This document shows positions 1 to 7,603 of a stretch of 64,000 nt of DNA, one piece after another. This stretch comes from Pseudobdellovibrionaceae bacterium. Its GTDB lineage: Bacteria; Bdellovibrionota; Bdellovibrionia; Bdellovibrionales; Bdellovibrionaceae. The notes beneath the pieces are model-generated. The model worked only from the letters and a program-made list of their open reading frames with translations, searched no databases and had not been told where the DNA came from. The position numbers and the translations under genes were made by a program. Numbering within the stretch: position 1 is the first letter of the stretch; each line of letters starts with the position of its first letter. The stretch covers positions 44,396 to 108,395 of the forward strand of contig JAHBUS010000010.1 in NCBI GenBank assembly GCA_019637955.1, given 5' to 3'.

Positions 1-117
1 AAAGATGCCTTTGCGGTAAGCAGCACGAAGGGTTTCCACGTTCATGGTCCCACCGACGGCGACAAGGCCCTCTTTAGTGGAGTGTCGTGGATTCGGAAAT
101 TCGATGGAGCCCATCAT
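1..117 (-). CDS. aat: Leucyl/phenylalanyl-tRNA--protein transferase, N-terminal fragment
   Basis: The first 39 codons of a minus-strand gene run off the left edge of the window. The translation contains an early FP pair, then GLVAVGGTM, then LRAAYRKGIF, which is the characteristic start of Aat (FP...GLLAxGGDLxxxRLLxAYxxGIFPW). Aat adds Leu or Phe to proteins with N-terminal Arg or Lys, making them ClpAP substrates through ClpS. Two adjacent ATG codons (117 and 114) could start it, and an in-frame TGA a few codons upstream closes off longer starts. Only the beginning is visible, so integrity cannot be judged. It is divergent from lysC. Confidence 0.8.
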   Translation of the reverse strand, partial: MMGSIEFPNPRHSTKEGLVAVGGTMNVETLRAAYRKGIF

Positions 118-191
118 GGTCTTGAATGCTATCACACTCTCCGAAATATTGCGCCGTGAATCCCTTGCCTTTTTCTCACGGACGGAAGACG

Positions 192-253
192 AGTAGACGA
201 GTGCGCGTCAGCGCACCGGGGAAATAGACGTGCGCGCGTCAGCGCGCCGGGGA
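192..253. repeat. Two-copy tandem hairpin repeat upstream of lysC
   Basis: Two units of about 31 bases follow each other just before lysC. Each contains a perfect 6-bp stem around the loop GTCA: GTGCGC/GCGCAC at 201-216 and GCGCGC/GCGCGC at 232-247. The units differ in the stem, but the differing base pair is changed on both sides, so pairing is kept. The CGGGGA at the end of the second unit is about 9 bases from the lysC ATG and may serve as its ribosome binding site. The role is unknown; an effect on lysC leader RNA is possible. Confidence 0.7.
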
Positions 254-261
254 TAACGGAC

Positions 262-1476
262 ATGCGAAACCTAGTTGTTAAGAAATTTGGCGGAACGTCC
301 GTGGGCACGATCGAGCGCATCGAAGCCGTCGCGGACCGCCTCCTCAAAGACTGGAAAACCAAAGGCGAATGGCCCATCGTCGTGTCTTCGGCGATGGCCG
401 GTGAAACGAACAAGCTCGTCGCTCTTGGCAATCAGATTGACCCCACCTACCGAGGCTCGGCGTACGACATGCTCGTCGCCTCGGGCGAACAGGTGTCGGT
501 CGCCCTGCTCGCGATCGCGCTGCAAAAGCGCGGCGCGAAGGCCAAACCGTACTTGGGTTATCAACTCGGAATCGAGACCGACAATCTCTACTCCAAGGCG
601 CGCATTCTCAACATCAAGACCAACCACCTTCTCGCCGAAGTCGAGAAGGACGTGATTCCGATCATCGCGGGCTTTCAAGGGGTCGACAACGAACTCAACA
701 TCACCACGCTCGGACGTGGCGGCTCGGACACGTCGGCCGTGGCGATCGCGGCGGCGCTCCGAGCGAGCTCGTGCGAGATCTACACCGATGTTCCCGCGGT
801 TTTCACCGCCGATCCGCGTCTGGTCAAAAGGGCGCGCGAGATCCAAAAACTCTCGTTCGAAGAGATGATGGAGATGGCCTCGCTCGGCTCTAAAGTCCTG
901 CACATCCGCTCGGTCGAACTGGGCGCCAAGTACAACGTTAAAATTCATGTCCGCACGTCCTTCGCCGATCGCGAGGGAACATGGATCGTCCCCGAAGGAG
1001 AAATTGTGGAAAACCCTCTGGTCTCATCCGTCACTCATGATGCTTCGACCGTCATCATCGAACTGCAGCCCGTCCCGGCCGGTCCCGACTTCATGGCCAC
1101 GCTCTTTGCCAAACTCGCGGCCCGCGGCGTGAGCATCGACATCATCACGCAGAATCAACTCGAAAAAGGCCAGCGCCTGGCCTTCTCGGTCACGCAAGAG
1201 GATCTGCCGCTCACCGAGCAGGTGCTGTCCGAAGCCCTTGCGGGACAAAGCATCGCCAAGAAAGTGACCGACAAGATGGCTAAAATCTCGGTTGTCGGCG
1301 TGGGCATGCGCAATCATCCCGGGGTTGCCGCGCGCTTCTTCAAAGTTTTGAGCGAGCAACAAATCCCGGTTCATTTGGTCACCACCTCCGAGATCAAAAT
1401 CAGCGCCGTGATTGAGCAGCAGCACCTGCAAGCCGCCGCCGAAAAACTTCACACCGAATTCTCGCTCGACGCTTAG
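262..1476 (+). CDS. lysC: Aspartate kinase
   Basis: Aspartokinase phosphorylates L-aspartate, the first step to lysine, threonine, methionine and diaminopimelate, in the cytoplasm. The 404-residue length fits a monofunctional enzyme. The kinase signature KKFGGTSVG lies at residues 7-15, TTLGRGGSDTSA near 149-160 and YTDVPAVFTADPR near 174-186. The last ~150 residues contain two ACT-type regulatory segments (around VSIDIITQ and ISVVGVGM...HLVTTSEIKIS), so feedback inhibition is expected. The ATG has only a weak GGGG ribosome site inside the preceding hairpin repeat. The acetyltransferase gene starts three bases after the stop, so the two are probably cotranscribed. Confidence 0.96.
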   Translation: MRNLVVKKFGGTSVGTIERIEAVADRLLKDWKTKGEWPIVVSSAMAGETNKLVALGNQIDPTYRGSAYDMLVASGEQVSVALLAIALQKRGAKAKPYLGYQLGIETDNLYSKARILNIKTNHLLAEVEKDVIPIIAGFQGVDNELNITTLGRGGSDTSAVAIAAALRASSCEIYTDVPAVFTADPRLVKRAREIQKLSFEEMMEMASLGSKVLHIRSVELGAKYNVKIHVRTSFADREGTWIVPEGEIVENPLVSSVTHDASTVIIELQPVPAGPDFMATLFAKLAARGVSIDIITQNQLEKGQRLAFSVTQEDLPLTEQVLSEALAGQSIAKKVTDKMAKISVVGVGMRNHPGVAARFFKVLSEQQIPVHLVTTSEIKISAVIEQQHLQAAAEKLHTEFSLDA

Positions 1477-1479
1477 ATC

Positions 1480-1995
1480 ATGAATCTCGAACTCCGCCGC
1501 CTCACCGAACACGACGAAGCCGCCTATCTCAAGGCGCGCTCACGGTGGGGCTTGGACACGGGCCTGCCGTTCACCTCCGACTTCGACGCCAGCGCCCCTT
1601 TCAAAAATTATGTTCAGCTTTTAGAAGACCGCCGCTTGGGTAAAGATCTCGCCCCAGGCCGCGTTCCCGACACGCATTACTTTGGCTTCGTGAACGGCGA
1701 GATCGTGGGACGCCTTTCGTTCCGCCATGAACTCAATGAGTTTCTCACGCGGCTCGGCGGGCACATCGGCTACGGCGTGGTGCCCGAGTTCCGGCGGCGC
1801 GGGCACGCCCGCCGCATGCTCGAGCTGTCGCTTCCGATTTCGCGCGCCATGGGCTTCACCAAAGTCCTTCTCACGTGCGCCGATGACAACATCGGCTCCA
1901 TTCGCACCATCGAAAGCTGCGGCGGCAAGCTGCAAGACAAAGTCGATGCGGGCGCCGGACAACCTTTGCGCCGACGCTACTGGATCCATCTGTAA
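1480..1995 (+). CDS. GNAT-family N-acetyltransferase
   Basis: A 171-residue cytoplasmic protein of the Gcn5-related acetyltransferase fold. It contains GHIGYGVVPEFRRRGHARRML (about residues 92-112), the acetyl-CoA binding strand-loop-helix, followed by VLLTCADDNIGSIRTIESCGG, the usual C-terminal half with an Asn-x-x-Ser pattern. The N-terminal part (YLKARSRWG...F) resembles the YkkB/Acetyltransf_3-like group. The substrate cannot be inferred. It begins three bases after lysC and ends before a two-way terminator, so it is probably the second gene of a lysC operon. Confidence 0.85.
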   Translation: MNLELRRLTEHDEAAYLKARSRWGLDTGLPFTSDFDASAPFKNYVQLLEDRRLGKDLAPGRVPDTHYFGFVNGEIVGRLSFRHELNEFLTRLGGHIGYGVVPEFRRRGHARRMLELSLPISRAMGFTKVLLTCADDNIGSIRTIESCGGKLQDKVDAGAGQPLRRRYWIHL

Positions 1996-2017
1996 ACACT
2001 CAAAATCCGCGGCGCCC

Positions 2018-2063
2018 CAGAAAAATCACCACCGCTACGGAGGCAGAAAAATCACCACCGCTA
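2018..2063. repeat. 20-bp direct repeat, period 26
   Basis: A perfect 20-base sequence beginning CAGAAAAATCACC occurs twice, at 2018-2037 and 2044-2063, between the acetyltransferase stop and the terminator. It is not palindromic. It may be a simple tandem duplication or a protein-binding pair; nothing else supports a function. Confidence 0.75.
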
Positions 2064-2102
2064 ACGCGATCAGTCTCCGATTCGGAAGTGGGCTCCGCTC
2101 CA

Positions 2103-2136
2103 AAAACAAAAGCCCGGTCTCCCGGGCTTTTGTTTT
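2103..2136. terminator. Two-way rho-independent terminator
   Basis: A 15-bp perfect stem (AAAACAAAAGCCCGG and its complement) surrounds a four-base loop, with A-rich and T-rich arms. It lies between the converging lysC/acetyltransferase pair and the glycine-rich protein gene, so it can end transcripts from either side. Confidence 0.93.
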
Positions 2137-2156
2137 CTCAAGATGGGCCTCAACTC

Positions 2157-4136
2157 TTAGGGTTTCGGCAAGACGGTCTGACCGCGCACTTCGCAGCCTT
2201 TGAAAGACCAAGGACCGCGGGGCATGTTGCCCGCGATCTGTTTATTCAAAAATTCAACCGCGTTCGCGGGCGTCCAATTTTCGATGAACTGTTGGTACGC
2301 ACCGGCGAGGCGCGAAGCCGACACGGTCACGACGGGCGAAACCGCCGAGGGTGCCGAGCCAGGAACCGCGACGCGAACTTGCGTCTTGTCGGTGCCCTTG
2401 GCTTTCACGATTTCGATCAACGCGATCTCTTGCACGGGGCTCTCGAGACCAGCGAATTGACACTGGATCTTGGTGCCCGCGAGGCTGATCGTTTGGTTCC
2501 ACTCGATTTGCGTCATGTCGAGCGAAAGGGCGACGGGCGTTTCGATCGCCTGCACGACCTCCTCGCTCCCCGACGTCCAGTCACGCAAACGCACGCTCAC
2601 GCTCAAAGTGCCGCTCGCGCTCGAGAGCAGCTTGCGGCCGCGCACGAACAAATCAAACGACAAGGGCGCGCTCCCCTTGGCCGGAACCGTGATGTCCGAG
2701 GTCATCAACGGGCGCTCCATCGAAAGCACTTTGCCGTCGGCGAATTTCAAATAGACATCCGAACCGGGAACGGTTTTCGAGTCCCAACGAACAACCACGT
2801 TCAGGGGCTGCGCTTTGGGACCGACGTCCTTCGCTCCCACATTCTTAATGGTGTAAGTGAGATTCTTCGCCACATCGAAAGCGGTCGAGAGACGCGACGA
2901 CGAGGCCGCGACCGACACGGGCCAGCCGATGGCCATTCCGGTCTCGACGTCGTATTTCAAAGACACGCCGTTGATGCTCAAGAATCCCGAAGCCACGGGC
3001 TTCTTTCCGATCAACGACGACTGCGCGGGAACTTGAAGCGTCAGCTCGCCTTTTTTCATCAAGAGCGACGTGGTCGAATTGGCCGCGATCGGCGGGAGCG
3101 ACACGCTCAAGACCGCCGGGGCGATCAAGGTCGACGTTCCGTTGAAGGAGAACTTGATCGTTTGACCGGCCGGGCTCGGCATCGGTCCTTTGTTCGCCAC
3201 TTGGATCGAACTCATATAGACGCGTTCACCAGGCTCAAGGATCAAGTTGCTGTTGTCGTCAATAAAGGTCGCGCCCACGATCTGCAGATCGAACAATGCC
3301 GAGTACGACTGAGTGCCCGACGCCGACACCAGGTTGAACGTGCGTTTCCCCGAGCTGCCGCCCCAGCCGTTGCTGCCGCTGTAACCTGAGGAACCGCTGC
3401 GTCCATCGCGTCCGTTCGATCCATCACGTCCCCGCGATCCATCGGGACCGTTGGTGGGCTTGCCTTCGGCATCACGGCAGGTGTTCATGCCGCCGCTCCC
3501 GCCGCTGCCGCCCGATCCGCCGCGGCCCCCGCGCCCGCCCGAGCCACCGGCACCGCCGGCGCCGCCCGATCCGCCGCTCACGCTGGTGCGAACAAAGAGC
3601 ATCAATTCATTCTGATCCGGCGAGGTGCTGATCACGACGCTGCCGCCGCGGCCCCCGTTTCCGCCATTGCCACCATTGCCGCCGTCGCCGCCATCGGTGC
3701 CGTCAGAACCGTCGCTACCGTCCGAGCCGTTCCCGGGAGGACAGCCCGAGTGGCCGCTCCAACCGCTGGAACCGCTCGATCCATCGCGGCCATCCGAGCC
3801 CGAAGAGCCCCAATAACCCTGAGCGCCATCGCCGCCGTTCGCGTAGACCTGAATCACTTTCAAACCCTTCAGCGCCACTTGTTCCGAGAAAGCGCTGGCC
3901 TTTCCGCCACGTACGACGGAACCCGAAATCGTGATCAAGGTTTTCTCGGCATCGGCGTAAGCCAGGTTCAAATTGACGTCACCGGCGGAACCGCCGCTGC
4001 CCCCGTAGGTGCTCGCATCGCCGCCCGAAGCGCTGATGGTCACGGTGCCATCGGAAACGCGGATGTTCGCGTGAGCTAACCCCGCGAACATCAAAGACGA
4101 AGTCAAAACTGAAGACAAAACAGAGACAAATTTCAT
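2157..4136 (-). CDS. Secreted glycine-rich, collagen-like repeat protein
   Basis: The 659-residue product has an N-terminal signal peptide (about residues 1-23, ending AHA). Residues about 97-163, 188-217 and 228-263 are glycine-rich, mostly in Gly-x-x triplets such as GSDGSDGSDGTDGGDGG and GGNGGNGGNGGRGG, reminiscent of collagen-like or PE-PGRS-like tracts. Between and after them are beta-rich segments; the C-terminal ~390 residues look like several Ig-like or CARDB-like domains (EPGERVYMSSIQVANKGP; YTIKNVGAKDVGP). This suggests an extended surface or secreted protein. AGGGGGC precedes the ATG. It converges on the acetyltransferase through a shared terminator. The family is not recognised and the role is unknown. 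Confidence 0.85.
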   Translation of the reverse strand: MKFVSVLSSVLTSSLMFAGLAHANIRVSDGTVTISASGGDASTYGGSGGSAGDVNLNLAYADAEKTLITISGSVVRGGKASAFSEQVALKGLKVIQVYANGGDGAQGYWGSSGSDGRDGSSGSSGWSGHSGCPPGNGSDGSDGSDGTDGGDGGNGGNGGNGGRGGSVVISTSPDQNELMLFVRTSVSGGSGGAGGAGGSGGRGGRGGSGGSGGSGGMNTCRDAEGKPTNGPDGSRGRDGSNGRDGRSGSSGYSGSNGWGGSSGKRTFNLVSASGTQSYSALFDLQIVGATFIDDNSNLILEPGERVYMSSIQVANKGPMPSPAGQTIKFSFNGTSTLIAPAVLSVSLPPIAANSTTSLLMKKGELTLQVPAQSSLIGKKPVASGFLSINGVSLKYDVETGMAIGWPVSVAASSSRLSTAFDVAKNLTYTIKNVGAKDVGPKAQPLNVVVRWDSKTVPGSDVYLKFADGKVLSMERPLMTSDITVPAKGSAPLSFDLFVRGRKLLSSASGTLSVSVRLRDWTSGSEEVVQAIETPVALSLDMTQIEWNQTISLAGTKIQCQFAGLESPVQEIALIEIVKAKGTDKTQVRVAVPGSAPSAVSPVVTVSASRLAGAYQQFIENWTPANAVEFLNKQIAGNMPRGPWSFKGCEVRGQTVLPKP

Positions 4137-4287
4137 GCAGCCCCCTAGCGCATTTTGATTCGAAAACGTGTTTTTCTAAACCAACAAACATGATTTCGAC
4201 AACACCAATTTTATTTGCATCGCGGGTTCTCTTCGCTTAGTTTCCCGCGCGTTGACTATTTCAACACTTATCGATGAAGGGGGCCTC

Positions 4288-5313
4288 ATGCGTTTTTTGT
4301 TTATCTTCGCCACTCTCTTGGCGTTTTCTCTCCAGGCACAAGCCGGACAACTGAATCTCGCGATCGGCGCCAGCGTGCCCGAAGCGCAGGACACTTACGT
4401 GCTCGCGCACGGCCCGAGCCGCGCCGGTGGCGGCGAAAAATTCTTGGTGACCTTCGCGGCTCCCAAGACGCTGTCGCTCATTAAGATCACCGCCTTCTCA
4501 AAAGGACGCGCCGGCAAAGCGCTGATCCACAACGCCGTCGGCACGAGCGCGGGAACCAAAGTTGCTCTCGAAGGCTTGTCGAAGTTCGCGCGCGTTGGCG
4601 CGGGCAACCCCACCAATTATAATGGCAAAGTCATGTTGACCGATTCTGCCTACGTTGAAGTGGCGCCGAACCAAGCGTTCACGCAGCTCGAACTCACCGT
4701 TGAAGGTTTCACCAATGACGACGCTTCGATCCTGGTTCAAATCACCAGCACCGAAGACATCCAGATCCACGACTTCTTGGCGACCCGCACGGGTTCGGCA
4801 AAGAACGAAAGCGCCGGCGCTCTCGTTGACGAGACCCGTTACGCTCAATTCTCACCCCAACAGCTCTCGGGCTTGATGAGCCGCGCGCGCATCCCCGCCG
4901 TTCAAGAGATCGGCGGCAAAGCATACTCCTGCACCAGCGTGACCAAACTCAATCCCCGCCAAGTGGACTTCAAGAAACGCGCTTACAACGTCAACGCGTC
5001 GGGCGCTCTGCAATCGGAGAGCGACCTTGAAGGCGCGACCAAAACTTGGAGCACCACCGCGACGGGCGTCGTTCTTTCGATCGAGAACGTCAATGGCTGC
5101 GGGCGCTACAACTCTTACAACGTCGTGCGCATGACTCCGTCGGGCGCGCTGATCTCGGAAGTCGTGACTCATCTCGAAGACTACGTGAAACTCTGCGTGA
5201 GCGTCGGTTACGACGAAGCGGCGGTTCGCGCGGTCGAGAGCAACTCGACCTTCGCCTCTTCGATCGATCCCAAGTACGTGGTCGACAGCTACGAATACTG
5301 CCGTCCTCTCTAA
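4288..5313 (+). CDS. Secreted protein of unknown function
   Basis: The 341-residue product starts at the ATG preceded by GAAGGGGG, not at an in-frame ATG 12 codons upstream, because a clean signal peptide (MRFLFIFATLLAF...AQAG) begins there. The mature protein is probably periplasmic or surface-exposed. It has a jelly-roll-like first half (SLIKITAFSKGRAG; VEGFTNDDASILVQI) and a second half with four cysteines (CTS, NGCG, KLCVS, EYCRPL) that could form disulfides. It is divergent from the glycine-rich protein gene and ends at its own terminator. No family is recognised. Confidence 0.8.
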   Translation: MRFLFIFATLLAFSLQAQAGQLNLAIGASVPEAQDTYVLAHGPSRAGGGEKFLVTFAAPKTLSLIKITAFSKGRAGKALIHNAVGTSAGTKVALEGLSKFARVGAGNPTNYNGKVMLTDSAYVEVAPNQAFTQLELTVEGFTNDDASILVQITSTEDIQIHDFLATRTGSAKNESAGALVDETRYAQFSPQQLSGLMSRARIPAVQEIGGKAYSCTSVTKLNPRQVDFKKRAYNVNASGALQSESDLEGATKTWSTTATGVVLSIENVNGCGRYNSYNVVRMTPSGALISEVVTHLEDYVKLCVSVGYDEAAVRAVESNSTFASSIDPKYVVDSYEYCRPL

Positions 5314-5337
5314 TTTCAAGAGGCCCGATCAGAAATA

Positions 5338-5371
5338 AAAAAAAGCCTTGGGGAAAACCCAAGGCTTTTTT
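5338..5371. terminator. Two-way rho-independent terminator
   Basis: AAGCCTTGGG pairs perfectly with CCCAAGGCTT around a GAAAA loop, followed by a T run on the plus strand and, read the other way, another T run. It lies between two converging secreted-protein genes. Confidence 0.93.
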
Positions 5372-5392
5372 ATTTCCGATCGATGAGATCTC

Positions 5393-5914
5393 TTACTGCG
5401 CGTCTGTCGCGGCTTTGCACTCGATCTTCGCGGTCGCGCCGACGATGAACAAGTAGCGGTTCGCCGGGCGCTGCTCCCATAACGTGAACTCATCCGTGGC
5501 GTACTGACGGCTGGGCGTCGTCACGACCGAGAGTTTCTCGTTTTGGTTGGCGGACAAGCACACGTATTTCGACAAATCGCAGTTCATGGGACCACGGCTT
5601 TGGTAGATCAGCTGCTCTTGGCCGCGCACGGTGGTGCGGATGCGCAGAGTGCCGTCCTCGTAGTTGCGGAAATCGACTTTGACGGGCTCGGTGTCGATCT
5701 TATTGCTGACTTGGCAGGTGCGGTTGCCGAAGCTGTCGTTCGAGCATTGCAGCGTGTACTGGTACACATTGCAAGACATCACGGGGGTCTCGTCGGGATA
5801 GGGTTGGATCGGCGGAGGGGGCGGCAGAATCTCATCTTGCTGATGACCGGCGAAGGCCGAACCCGACAACGCCGTCACGGCGGCAAACAACGACAACACG
5901 ACATGCTTTTTCAC
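5393..5914 (-). CDS. Secreted protein of unknown function with a proline-rich N terminus
   Basis: A 173-residue protein with a signal peptide (MKKHVVLSLFAAVTALSGSAFA), a proline stretch (LPPPPPIQPYP) and a beta-rich body with paired cysteines (SCNVYQYTLQC, RTCQVS, NCDLSKYVC, IEC). The start is GTG with GAGGAG six bases upstream. It converges on the preceding secreted-protein gene across a shared terminator. No family is recognised; periplasmic or surface location is inferred from the signal peptide. Confidence 0.75.
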   Translation of the reverse strand: MKKHVVLSLFAAVTALSGSAFAGHQQDEILPPPPPIQPYPDETPVMSCNVYQYTLQCSNDSFGNRTCQVSNKIDTEPVKVDFRNYEDGTLRIRTTVRGQEQLIYQSRGPMNCDLSKYVCLSANQNEKLSVVTTPSRQYATDEFTLWEQRPANRYLFIVGATAKIECKAATDAQ

Positions 5915-6045
5915 GAAAAACTCCTCTATGGCTTGAGCCCGGTCTCACGCGGGGGTGAAACCGTCTGGTTATGACGCTAGCCTTGTCAGAGTTGGGGGCG
6001 GAATCAAGTCAGGAGAATCTGACACTTCAACGAACTGTTTCGATT

Positions 6046-7506
6046 TTACGAATTCTTAAGCTTCGAAGCACAGGCGTCGCAACGCCCGCAGTCCGCTGAC
6101 GGCGTCTCGCCAAAGTACTGCTGGATGCGAACCATACGACATTCGTCGGTTTTTTGCGCCCAATCCAGCATCTGATGCAATTTGGTGTTCTGCACACGCA
6201 GGCGCTGCTCGGTTTTGAGTTGGGCCAGATCCTCGCTCGTCGGCTCACGCTCGGCTTCAAAACCCAAGCGGTTCTGCGCGGGTTTCAAACACCCCCACTT
6301 CTCGAGAAGATTGAGACTGGTCTCAACCCGGAAGTCGCGCTTGTTGTAAAAGTTGAGCTGTTCGCGCAGGTAATCAGCGCCTTCTTGAGCCACGCGCTGC
6401 GGATTGTTCGCGATCAAGCGGTACACGCTCGCCACGAATCCCGCGTCGGGATTTCCCCACTTGATGAAGTCCATCTGAATGGTCGCATCGTCGCTGTCGT
6501 ACAAAAGATGCCCGGCCGCCGGTTGACCATCGCGGCCCGCGCGTCCCACCTCTTGAAAATACGATTCGATCGCGAGCGGAAGTTCCAGATGAATCACGGC
6601 GCGGATGTCGGGCTTGTTGATGCCAAGTCCAAACGCGGGCGTCGCGAGCATGAACGCATCGGGACTGGCTTGAAACTCACGCAAGAGGCGTTTGCGATCA
6701 CCGCCACGAAGCTGCCCGTGGTAAATCATCGGCTCCAGACCCATCCGCCCCAGCTCGTCGGCGACCTTGTGCAAGGTCGAGATCAGGGAGCCGTAGACGA
6801 GCACGGCGCCGGGATTTTGAAACCTCAGGCCGACGACCGCCCGGATCTTCTCGTCGAGACCGTAGCACTCGTGCACGTTGAGCGCGAGTTCGGGACGTTC
6901 GATCGAGTCGACCTCGCAAAAACCGTCGGAGATTCGGAGCTCCTTCAAGATTTCTTTCTGCACCTGCGGGGTCGCCGTCGCGGTGAGCGCGATGGTCTGC
7001 GGATTCGCCAGGAACTCGCGGATCTCCCCCAAGCGGGTGTAGTCGGGCCGAAAATCATGGCCCCAGGCCGAAATACAGTGCGCCTCATCCACCGCGAGCA
7101 GCACGGGCCGGCGGGCTTTGATGACCTCGCGAAACTCCTCCTGCCGAAAGCGTTCGGGCGTCACGAAAAGAAGATCGATCTCCCCCCGGGCCACGGCTCG
7201 AAGGCGCTGTTGGCGCTCATCCCGAGACACCGTGGCGTTCAGGCACGTGGCCCGAAGGCCCATCTGGCGGGCCTGGTCGCTCTGATCCTGCATGAGAGAC
7301 ACGAGCGGCGAGAGCACCAGCACGAGCCCCTCGCCCCGAGCCGCCCACAATTGATAAAGAAGGCTCTTGCCCCCGCCCGTCGGCATCACCATCAACCCGG
7401 AGCGGCCACCCAGCATGTGATTCAGCACAATCTCTTGGCGTCCACGGAACTCGGTCAGAGAGAAACGAGCGCGCATCAGCTCTCGTAAATCGGCAATATT
7501 ATGCAA
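6046..7506 (-). CDS. recQ: ATP-dependent DNA helicase RecQ (short form)
   Basis: RecQ unwinds DNA 3' to 5' in recombination and replication-fork repair. The 486-residue protein shows the Walker A segment MPTGGGKSLLYQ near residue 40, DEAHC near 140, TATATP, and helicase motif VI in GRAGRDGQPA near residue 326. The C terminus carries the RecQ zinc site, spread over CRMV...CGRCDAC. It ends right after the zinc region, so the HRDC domain of the ~600-residue E. coli form is absent, as in many short RecQs. The start is TTG with AAGGA seven bases upstream. It is divergent from the EF-G gene. Confidence 0.93.
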   Translation of the reverse strand: MHNIADLRELMRARFSLTEFRGRQEIVLNHMLGGRSGLMVMPTGGGKSLLYQLWAARGEGLVLVLSPLVSLMQDQSDQARQMGLRATCLNATVSRDERQQRLRAVARGEIDLLFVTPERFRQEEFREVIKARRPVLLAVDEAHCISAWGHDFRPDYTRLGEIREFLANPQTIALTATATPQVQKEILKELRISDGFCEVDSIERPELALNVHECYGLDEKIRAVVGLRFQNPGAVLVYGSLISTLHKVADELGRMGLEPMIYHGQLRGGDRKRLLREFQASPDAFMLATPAFGLGINKPDIRAVIHLELPLAIESYFQEVGRAGRDGQPAAGHLLYDSDDATIQMDFIKWGNPDAGFVASVYRLIANNPQRVAQEGADYLREQLNFYNKRDFRVETSLNLLEKWGCLKPAQNRLGFEAEREPTSEDLAQLKTEQRLRVQNTKLHQMLDWAQKTDECRMVRIQQYFGETPSADCGRCDACASKLKNS

Positions 7507-7603
7507 TGCGTAATCCTTCCCGGACCTTGGTCATCTTGCTTTGCCACCCCGGTGGAATAATGATACTCCCGATTGTTCTCAAGACCAACAAAAGAGGATC
7601 TGA

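Noticed and set aside
271..948. Long open frames opposite lysC, the EF-G gene, topA, tex, prc and others
   Set aside because: They are shadows of GC-rich codon use in the genes on the other strand. Their translations are rich in Arg, His, Asp and Val with no domain, and they lack ribosome sites.
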